Below, piece after piece: positions 55,590 to 64,000 of a stretch of DNA of 64,000 nt; the first letter of the stretch is position 1; each line of letters opens with the position of its first letter. The stretch is from Adenophora triphylla var. japonica (lineage: Eukaryota; Streptophyta; Magnoliopsida; Asterales; Campanulaceae): assembly GCA_022495995.1 (NCBI GenBank), contig JAFEMH010001242.1, forward strand, positions 320,001 to 384,000, in the 5' to 3' direction. The translations under genes and the position numbers were made by a program. The notes under the pieces are model-generated. The model did no database searches, was not told the DNA's origin, and saw only the letters and a list, made by a program, of their open reading frames with translations.

Positions 55590-58500
55590 ATGACCACTCG
55601 TGAATTTGGACCCCGCCGTCCCGTAGAACTAGGAGATGGATCCACCCCTGATATCTTTGCCGTCTGTAAACGGACTGGTGGTATCTTTAGGAAGGTAGGA
55701 TTGGGGTGGATAAGGCTATCCCTTAGGTGTTTCCTGTTTTTCTGTGAGAGAGATGATTGGGGGCCTTTTGTCCCACCCCGGTTGTGGGAGGCCAAGAAAA
55801 AGTACATCTACAATCGTAATGTACTGGTGCTGGGGGATCACCGAAGGCTAAGAAATTTTGTAATGGGGGTTTTGTGCAGGTTTCCCCGCGAGAGAGATCA
55901 GGCTCTGAACGCCGTTGAACTTGTGAGGAGAGCGATCCGTGTCCCCGAACAGATAACTGATTGGGAGAAGTGTGAGCTAATGGACCCTGAACAAACCAAT
56001 GCTGCGCGGGCACCGGGCACAGACCTGAATGACCCCTTGGATGTCCTGCCCCTGAGGACTGTATTTCCCAACGTGGTGCCCGCGGCCCCTGGGGATGTTA
56101 ACCCAATTGATCTGAGCAGTAGCGAGGAGCTGGAGCCTCTGAACTTTGAGACTACTGGATCCGGTGAGGTTGAATCGGAGATGGCCCCTGCCCGTGGTGA
56201 CCCCACCGGTCTCTTTGGCTCCTCGAGCTCGGAGACCGAAGAAGATGACCAAGAAGAGGGGGATAGGAGGGTAGCGGGGACCTCCAAGAAGGCCGCTGAG
56301 ACCACCAATATAGTGGATGCCTTCGAGAGCTCTGACTCCGAGGAGGAGGAGGAAGTGAATGTGGCCCCTGCCCGGAACAAAGGCAAGAGGCCAGCTAGGG
56401 AGGTGAATCCTGGCCGTGGCCGTAAGAAGGCCAAGGAGGTGGCCACCATTGATTGGGAGGAGGACATATACGAAGTGTATAATGTGGACCGCAACGCCTA
56501 TCGTGTCCGCACCTTAGGACATGTTCATCTGAAGGACAAGGACAAACTGCGGCCAGAGACGGTAGCTGATGTCCGCGAGGACAATAAGGCCTGCATTTTT
56601 TATGGAGCCCAGTTTGAGAACGGATTGAGGCTGCCCCTGGACCCCTTCTTCTATTTTTTCCTGGAGTTCAACTCCTGCCTGCCCATGCACCTGACTCCCA
56701 ATGCCATCCGGGCTATTGTCTCCTTTATCGCGGTCTGCAGATTCCAAGGCTATGAACCTACCCTGGCCGGGCTTTATGCTTATTACTGAACCAGGATCGC
56801 CGCAATATTTTAAGTTTGAAGGCTAGGAATTATTCTACCCGAACCTTCTCTCCTCCCTCAAATAAATTTGACCAATGGAACCAGAGGGACATCTTGGTCA
56901 TTGAGTCTAGGTTTGGATGGCCCTTCTCAAAACCCTCAAATCCAGTCCCGATGAAGGTGGCCGCGAGTAGCTATCCAGACCCTTCCTCCGCCGATGCCCT
57001 GCGCTGTGCCCTAGAGAAATATCTGGCCCAGTATTTGGAGAGCGGGGATGAGCCCGTATATGACGTGGGCGCCATAGTGGAGGATGAGCCTCTACTGATC
57101 TACTCGGGGGTGGCTCCTCGCAGGGAGGGCGCCCCTCATGCCCCCAGAGTAGTAATAGAGCCTCTGCCCCGCGACCCTGATTGGCGGGTGCACGAACATT
57201 ACCAGTTCGAGGCGCCGTAAGACCTCGTATCTTTGGGCGGCCGGAGTCACGATCCCAGGAAATAATTGGTCTCTGATTCCACTATGAAACTGTTTGCCAA
57301 TTTACTTTGCTTTTGATTTTTTGAACTGCTTTGCTAACCATTTTTCTTTCCCTCCAGAGTAGATCCGGACCTGTACAATTTCTGATGGCTCCTCCACTAA
57401 ACGCTGCTCAACTGAAGGCCAAGAACATGAGGGCCAACAAAGAAGCTGCCCTGAAGAGGCAGAATGAGATGGGAGGGGTTCCCTCGAAAGACAAGACCGT
57501 GCCTGTTGTGAGCAGGAAAACTGGGGATACTCTGCCTGCTCCCAGGATCATTCTGAAAACTGGGAACCTGCCTCCACCTCCCCGGGGTCCTCCACCACCC
57601 ACTGCTGTCCGGGCGTCATCTCCTGGCCGCACTATTGCCTCCGGGCATAATCAGGAGCAATCCAAGAAGAGACCTGAGAGAGATGCGGATCTGGCGCACA
57701 GGGAGAGGTCTTCCAAGACCCAGAAAGTGGTGGATACCTCTGTTCGCAGCCCCCCTGCTGCTGACACCGCTTCTACCACTGCTCCCCCAACCGCGGGGAC
57801 AATCTGCTCAATAGCCTACCCTATCTCCTCACTGGCCACCCGCGAGGAGGCATGGGAGAAAAGGAAGCAGGTGGGGGACGTGCCCGCCATTCGGGGTGGA
57901 CTCTGTATGCCGATGCCTTGAAATTCTGCTGTGGGCATTGGGGCCGATCAACCGGCTCTTTGCCCTCGACTTCTACCACCAGGTGGGCCGAGAAGGAAAA
58001 GCATCGGCCACGATGGGGGACATTGGGGTTGCCCTTGCGAGGTAGGGACCTTTCTTCCGGCTCCCTTACTTAGCCTTTGAATTTCCACCTAATTCGACCT
58101 TCTTCCTCGCAGGGCAACAAGGCCATGAGGCTCCTGGGAGACTTGTGACGGCACTCTGCCCGAGCTAGACAGCAACACCAAGGACCTGGCGGGCAAACTC
58201 CGCGAACTGGAGCAGGCCCAGGAGAAGGTGGGTACTTTGAGCTCCCTCCTGGATGCCAAAGAAAAGGAGCTCACCACCAAGGAGTCCGATCTGAAGGGCT
58301 TCCAGGAGAGGGTGACTGAGCTGGAGCAGAGCCTAGAAAAGGCAAAGGGTCAGCGGAATGAGCTCCGCGGGCACAAGACCAAGCTGGAGCAAAGGAATGA
58401 AGAGCTCGCAACCAAACTGGGAGCTGCGGAGGAGTCGGTCAAACTCCTGGAGGCTAAGGCCGACGAGCTCTCCGAGAAGCTGCTACCTCTTACGCAGTTT

Positions 58501-59076
58501 GAGCTGGAGAGGGAGAGGATGCTGGCCGAGGCTCGCGAAGAAGCTGTAGAGGAGTATAAGAACTCTGACCAGTTCACCGCGGAGTGCTTGGCCCAGTACG
58601 AGGCAGGTGTCCGGACACAGATCCGGAACTTCGCGGCCACGGGCATGTTCTCCGCGCAGCAGTTGGCCGTAATTGGCTCACTGGTTGCTACTGATGCGGA
58701 GTGTGTGCCCGGGCATGCGCTAGTCCCCTTTTCCGAGGAAGAGGTCAAGGGTTTGGATCTCTCCGCAGCGGCCTCTCTGCCCCCGGTGGCCGAAGTGACT
58801 GCCCTCGGATTGATCTCCGAACTGGATGCTCTGCGCTTCGGGGACAACCCTTTATCCATGGGGGATGCCCTGGCTCAGGTCCTTCCAGGGGGGCCAACCC
58901 TTGGAGATCTATTCCCCGGGCGGGCAGCTCCCGCACCAGCCTCCGCCGAGCAACAAGCTGCTCCTACTACTGAGGTGACCCCGGAGACCAGCCTGCCTTC
59001 CCCAACTCCGGACTCCGAAGCGGGCACAGGGGGTGCGGCCACCGAGGAGCCCCAGGAGAAAGCTCCCTCAGTATAG
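55590..59076 (+). pseudogene. Antisense additional ORF of Tat/Ogre element (PF04195-like)
   Basis: Runs opposite to the element's pol. Segment 1 (55590-56785) starts MTTREFGPRR, has acidic Ser/Glu stretches and a basic GKRPAREVNPGRGRKKAKE motif, then the PNAIRAIVSFIAVCRFQGYE block typical of the putative gypsy-type transposon domain (Transposase_28, PF04195). A one-base frameshift near 56780 joins it to segment 2 (to 57215). GT at 57216 and AG near 57360 suggest an intron leading into segment 3 (Pro/Lys-rich, 57361-57900). After more frame breaks, segment 4 (58228-59076) is a long coiled coil (about residues 1-110) with an acidic Pro/Glu-rich tail. Such additional ORFs are known from the Tat lineage; their function is unknown. 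Confidence 0.75.
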
Positions 59077-60213
59077 GATTTTTGTTTTTTCTTGTTGTAA
59101 TAGATTAGGACCTTTTTGTAATAGTGTAGGAACCTTGTAAATATTTCCTCAACATGAATAGAAGAATTTTTTTCACTTGGCTCCTTTATTATTTATCTTA
59201 ATTGCTTGTCTCGTAGGCTATTTTGAGTAGTTTGGCAATTTTCGAGCACCTCAGTACTTGCATTCTTGCCTATTACTTTTTCCAGCGTTTTTGACTTGCA
59301 ATTAACTTTATACTCTCCTTCTGCGGGCAGCAGCTTAGTAGGCCCTCTGCCCGCATTTTTTGAGTTTTCCTAACTCTTTATTCAAAACCCTTAGGCTTTT
59401 CGTGAGAGTCAGCCTTATTCTTCTATGATCGCGTTTGTTTAGCCTTGTGGCAAAGTTAGGGGTCTTGACCCCAGTTTGTCTATTTGGCTTTGTTAAACTA
59501 GTTTGATCACTCTCATCCATTTACACTTATTCCCAGCCTTGCGAGCTGTGGTGTAAGTCAAAAGTAGCCAAGGCAAGCATACTTTCATAGGGCATGCAGA
59601 AGGTGGCCGTGAGGCTATTGTCCGCGCAACAGAAAGGTAGGAGCATATTTTAGCATAGAGGCCCTTTAACCCCCTGGCATCTGTATCCCCTTATTGGAGG
59701 TTCTCACTTATTTGACCCTTTATTCAAAACTCCCTAAGGTTTTTCGTGAGGGTCTCGTGGCGATCCGTGAACGGGCTTATATGTAGGCCTTTGTCACATA
59801 CGGAGCATGCGAGTAACGGCCCTAACGAGGTCCTTCGCGCAATTAGTGGGTCCGGACTTCAGGTCATTGTCCCCACTAGAGTCCGTAGGCACGGGCATCA
59901 TGGCCTTTGTACCTACGTTCATCTATATCCACTTATTCTTGGTGGTGTCACGCGAGCAGGAGGGAGTCCTCCCCGCGATCATAGTACGGATCGTAATGGA
60001 TCTTTGTACATATATAGGCATGCGGATCCTTAGATCTTTGCGCATCAGTAAGTAGGAGCTCATATGTTGGCTCTTGAACTTACTGGCATCCGAACGCGGG
60101 CATCCACCTTAGCTTTTGAGGCTGGTGGGAATTGATTTTTGCATCAAAATATGATGATAACTTCTCCCTTATATATATATAGTCTATACTCCTTCCAAAA
60201 AATTACAAAGACT
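59077..60213. other. Spacer between antisense ORF and pol
   Basis: The two coding blocks meet tail to tail across 1.1 kb. AATAGAAGAA-type A-rich sequence near 59155 could serve 3'-end formation of the antisense transcript. A direct repeat of about 35 bp (TTTATTCAAAAC.. to TTTTCGTGAG) occurs at 59378 and 59720. No domain found. Confidence 0.6.
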
Positions 60214-61244
60214 TCAAAAGAAGTATCTCTTAAGGTGGTCGCTATTCCAGGAGTGCTTAAGCTCTTCTCCCTCTTTTGGTCGCAACATATAGGTGCCCTC
60301 TTTGACTATCTTTGTAACCTCATATGGACCTTCCCATTTCGGGGACAGCTTGTTGAAACCAGGTTGGGTCCCTTGGACCTCTACGCTTCTGAGTACCCAG
60401 TCTCCAACTGAAAAACTCCTTTTATTTACTCTTTTATCATGGTGCTTCTTCGCTTTCTGTTTGTAGTTCACCATTTTTTCATGTGCCCGCATTCTCTTTC
60501 CTTCGAGATCGTCCAGGTCATACCTTACATTTGCCTCGTTTTGAGACTCGTCGAAGTATGTGACTCTGTACGAGGGTAGGGCTACCTCAACTGGAGCCAT
60601 TGCCTCTGACCCATACGTGAGCGAGAAGGGAGTTTCTCCTGTTGAATTTCTTATCGTGGTGCGGACAACCCACAATGCGATCTGGAGCTCGTCCAACCAA
60701 CGTCCTCCTCGTCCTTCCAAATTTTTCTTTCAGGCCGTTAGGACTAGCTTGTTCGCGGCCTCGGCTTGACCATTTCCCGAGGATAGGCAAGCTGCGGACT
60801 TACGGTGTTGCACCTTCATTCTCACACATTCGGCGGTGAATTTTGCGGAGAATTGGGTGCCATTATCTGAAATTATTGCTCGGGAACCCCAAATCGACAA
60901 TAGATGTGGTCGTGGACAAAGCGATAGTGTTATCCTCGGAAATGGTGGCCAAGCCCTTTGCTTCCGTCCACTTGGTAAAATAATCCACGGCCACCACAAA
61001 GATACTTGATGCTTCCTCTAGCGGTTGGAAATGGTCCAATAAGATCTATCCCCAGCGTATCAAACGGCCACGATGGTACTACCAACGTCTGCTCTGTTGA
61101 TGGTAGTCTAGGGATGTCCGCAAATCTCTGGCACTTATCACATTTTCTAACATACTCCTGCGCATCCCTTCTCATTGTGGGCCAAAAGAATCCTTGGAAT
61201 TTGATCTTGTACGAGAGTGTGCGAGCACCGGATGTCCGCCACAA
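60214..61244 (-). pseudogene. Integrase of Tat-lineage gypsy element, frameshifted
   Basis: Read right to left: the zinc-binding CDKCQRF region and the catalytic-core start GIDLIGPFP (first Asp) in 61244-60930; SDNGTQF (second Asp) and the NGQAEAANK block (catalytic Glu) in 60999-60730; then in 60720-60214 the C-terminal region with WEGPYEVTKIVKEGTYML, the GPY/F-type module. The three pieces are in different frames, so no full enzyme can be made. Integrase after RNase H gives the gypsy gene order. Confidence 0.9.
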
Positions 61245-61701
61245 ACTCCTTCATGAACCTCATAGAGTAAGTTGGTGACCATGTGAGTCTTAACACATCT
61301 TAGTAAAGGCTTGGTGAATGATCGCCGAAAAGCACCCCATCGAGGACGAGGTATTTCGCGGACACCGTTCGATGGCTCTAGCCTTTCTTGGATCCTCGGG
61401 GAGGGTTTGCTTCTCGATGTAATCCTTCATTTCATCCACCCAGTCCCTTACTTGATCCTCAATATTGTTTATACGTATTCGATCTATAGCAGTCTCTCCG
61501 TGAATTCAATCGGCAATTTGTCTCCAACTCACCAATTTCTTGCTCGGTTATTCTTGAGAGGAGGTCGGCTTCCACATTGTCCTCTCTCATGACTTGGTTC
61601 AGCTCATAGTAAGTGAAATTTTTGATGAGGGTTTTTGCAAGGTCACAAGATCTTGAGTTAGTCTTGGGTTGATAGTATCATACTCCCCCTAATTTGATTA
61701 A

Positions 61702-62336
61702 CTATGAGTGAGAGTCACTATTGATCTCAATATTACGCACTCCCAAGTCTCTTGCCAATTCCATGCCCGCTATAATCGCTTCATATTCGGCTGATTGTTT
61801 GATGCCTCGAACTTGAATCTTAAGGCCCTCATAAATTTCTCCCGCAGGTGCAATCGAAGTATGCCCGCTCCACCGATTAACTTGCTCGCGGAGCCGTCCA
61901 CATATAAAGTCCACACCTCTTACGGACGCTCCCTTGGTTGAACAATTTACGTGCTCGGGCTTTTTGGGTCATCTTCGATTACGCTCGCTTTCTTTTCCGA
62001 GGTCATTTGTCCGCCAATTTGAATGATGATTCTACTACAAAATCAACTAAGGCCTGCGCTTTGATTGTCTTTCTCGGGAGTAGGTGATGCGGAACTCGGT
62101 GAGCTCTATAGACCAAGCTAGCATTCTCCCCGAGGACTCGGTTTATGTAAAACCTTTCTAAGCGGGGCCTCGGTTAGTACGGTTATAGGATGTGCGAAAA
62201 GTAGGCTCTTAATTTTCGAGCGAGATACAAGCAAGGCGTAAGCTAACTTTTCTATATTAAGATAACGCCCTTCTACGGCGGACGGTGCCTTACTTACATA
62301 ATAAAGCTGGTTTTGGGAGTTATTCTCCTCCCTCAC
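61702..62336 (-). pseudogene. RNase H segments of Tat-lineage pol, degenerate
   Basis: 62336-62118 carries the end of the first RNase H region (LYYVSKAPSAVEGRYLNIEK, then LLVSRSKIKSLLFAHPITV). 61914-61702 carries a second RNase H (APAGEIYEGLKIQVRG, AEYEAIIAGMELARDLG, then INSDS). Two RNase H domains in tandem are a known mark of the Tat lineage. Stops and shifts separate all parts, and 61250-61700 has no clean domain. Confidence 0.8.
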
Positions 62337-62367
62337 AAGAGCATTGCCTCTTGCCCGGATCGAACGG

Positions 62368-63358
62368 CTAAATATAGAAAAAGCTCTTCTCAGGCACCGG
62401 CCGCCTGAGTAGTAGAGCGGTACCCGAGGTATGTCTTGACTTCTTCAAAAGCCCTTGATGGCACTCGGTGCTCCATGTAAATTCATCGGCTCTCTTCCCC
62501 CTTTGAGAGTTTTGAAGAAGGGGAGGCATCTCTCTGCTGACCGCGAGATGAAGCGGCCAAGTGCGGTGATGCGACCATTGAGTTTTTGTACATCCTTCAC
62601 GCGGGCGGGGAGGTTTCATGTCTAATAGGGCCTGGATTTTCTCTGGATTAGCCTCTATCCCTCTTTGGTTGACCATGAATCCGAGGAACTTGCTCCGCCT
62701 TGACCCCGAAAGCGCACTTAAGCGGGGTTTAGCTTCATGCTTTGTTATGGCGCAAGTTTTTGAAGGTTTCCTCCACATCGAGCTCGTGGGAGTTTTCCTT
62801 AGTTTTTATGACCATGTCGTCAATGTAGGCCTCTAGATTTCTGCCTAGCTGGTTTTTAAAGACCAGATTGACCATGCGCTGATATGTGGCTCCTGCATTT
62901 TTTAGCCCGAAGGGCATCATAGTGTAGCAGTATGTCTTGCCCCGGCAAAGAATGAAGGCTACTGAGCGGACATCTTCAGGAGCCATCTGGATCTGGTGGT
63001 AGCCGGAGTAGGCATCAATGAAGCTTAGAACCCTGTGTCCGGCTATAGAATCCACCAATCTGTCTATGCGAGGAAGAGGGAAGCAATCTTTGGGGCATGC
63101 TTTGTTGAGATCGGTGAAATCAACGCACATCCTCCATCTGCCATTGGATTTCTTAACCATGACCACATTGGCCAGCCACTTGGGGTAGGAGATCTCCTTT
63201 ATTATCCCCGCTTTTAGCAACTTTTCCACCTCTTCCTTGATGGCAATCTCTTTCTCCGGGGAGAAATATCTGGATTTTTGGTGAATGTTTTTGAAGGAGG
63301 GGTCATCGTTGATTTTATGGAGGATCACGTCCTCGCTGATGCCTTGCATATCTTCCAC
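62368..63358 (-). pseudogene. Reverse transcriptase of Tat-lineage gypsy element, frameshifted
   Basis: 63358-62735 is a good RT frame: the KSNGRWRMCVDFTDLNKACP block, FIDAYSGYHQI, MPFGLKNAGATYQRM, then YIDDM (62827-62813) at the catalytic site. The frame breaks right after FKNLRHNK. The thumb/connection continues in another frame (KFLGFMVNQRGIEANPEKI, about 62690-62640), with further shifts to 62368. The YIDD box is intact, but the enzyme is not. Confidence 0.92.
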
Positions 63359-63429
63359 CCTCCAAGCGAATACATCACAATTTGCTCTAAGGAACTCAAT
63401 AAGTATCCTTCTTTCCTCATTTGTGAATT

Positions 63430-64000
63430 TCAGACCTTAGCTGTTTGCTCGGGGAAGTGGGGATTGATTACCACCTCCTCGAGCTCGTCGTTAGGTTGAA
63501 GGTCGCTGATTTCACGATTGTGCAGGGAGTCAATGACAATAGTTGGGGGGTTGACCTGAGCTTCAGTCAGCGTTGCCATTGAATATATGATGTCGCGGTC
63601 AATTTCCCCCTCTATTCCTCGATCAATATATCCTCCCTCAACAGGGGCAGCCAACTGCTTTGATTTTCTGCTCATCTTGAGCTCCACCTTTGTGGAATGG
63701 AAAGAAAGCATGCCAATTGGTACGGGTGGCGGCGGGAGTGCAAGGGCTTTCCCCTTTGTTGACTTGTCCTCGCCTTTTCCCTCTATTATTTTGTCCTCGC
63801 CCTTTATCTGCGGGCAGGATGTCTGGCCTTTCTGTTCTTTCCTTTTTTCCTCCAGTGCTCGGAGGAATCTCCCGGGCTGGTTCTTGATGGTAGCAACCCC
63901 GCCCGGGGTGTTAAATTTCACCCTTTGGTGGGGGACGGACGCAACTATTCCCAATTCGGCTGGCGATTACGCCGAGAATGGCATTGTATTGGGAAGGAAG
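63430..64000 (-). pseudogene. Protease C-terminus and PR-RT linker of Tat element
   Basis: At the window edge a YNAILG-like piece reads as the end of the aspartic protease region, followed by VKFNTPGGVATI. The rest is a Lys/Glu-rich linker ending PEQTAKV at 63430, where one frameshift separates it from the RT lead-in (FTNEERRILIE). Gag and the 5' LTR should lie to the right of 64000. Confidence 0.75.

Noticed and set aside
55898..56494. 198-aa Ser-rich minus-strand frame opposite the antisense ORF
   Set aside because: Shadow of the acidic Ser/Glu-rich plus-strand segment. The plus-strand reading contains the recognisable domain; this one has none.
58350..58859. 169-aa minus-strand frame opposite the coiled-coil segment
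   Set aside because: Composition mirrors the GC-rich coiled-coil codons; no domain, and the plus strand carries clear heptad-like charge patterns.

Overview
The window is nuclear DNA of a flowering plant, most likely a eudicot. Evidence: introns with GT..AG borders, intergenic space filled with plant-type Ty3/gypsy and Ty1/copia LTR retrotransposons, Stowaway, Tourist and hAT MITEs, short Helitrons, RTE LINE tails and tRNA-derived SINEs. No CRISPR array, operon, rRNA or intact tRNA gene was seen. The species cannot be named from sequence alone.

Layout. 1-6334: a gag-only LTR retrotransposon on the minus strand, with its second LTR cut by the window edge. 6335-9310: the 5' part of a Tat-lineage gypsy element (tRNA-Arg-type primer site plus gag), ending in a G/C-rich inverted array and a MITE relic. 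9512-45546: a gene island of four conserved housekeeping genes with MITE-loaded introns: HDDC2-type HD-domain nucleotidase (+, 8 exons, 240 aa), a TTC1-type tetratricopeptide protein (+, 5 exons, 291 aa), an AFG1-like mitochondrial AAA ATPase (-, 14 exons, 499 aa) and a TMEM208/SND2-type ER membrane protein (+, 5 exons, 174 aa). All four models were assembled by hand; splice phases close and the lengths fit what is known of the families. The TTC1 and AFG1-like genes converge; the AFG1-like and TMEM208 genes diverge.

45547-54125: nested transposons. A composite Stowaway holds a GC-rich foldback and a SINE. A decayed LTR element (3' LTR 52223-53723) carries a non-autonomous copia element with gag and protease only, plus a 466-bp SINE with an 11-bp target duplication. 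54126-64000: a degenerate Tat/Ogre-type gypsy element on the minus strand (protease edge, RT, two RNase H segments, integrase). Between its pol and its presumed 3' LTR lies a multi-exon additional ORF in antisense orientation with its own TATA box.

The four host genes do not form a pathway. They act in nucleotide clean-up, chaperone adaptation, mitochondrial protein quality control and ER membrane targeting. The most distinctive features are the antisense additional ORF, two unrelated non-autonomous gag-bearing elements, a 43-bp flank duplication at the copia insertion, a microsatellite touching a splice donor, and a tandem duplication that preserves the empty sites of two transposons.
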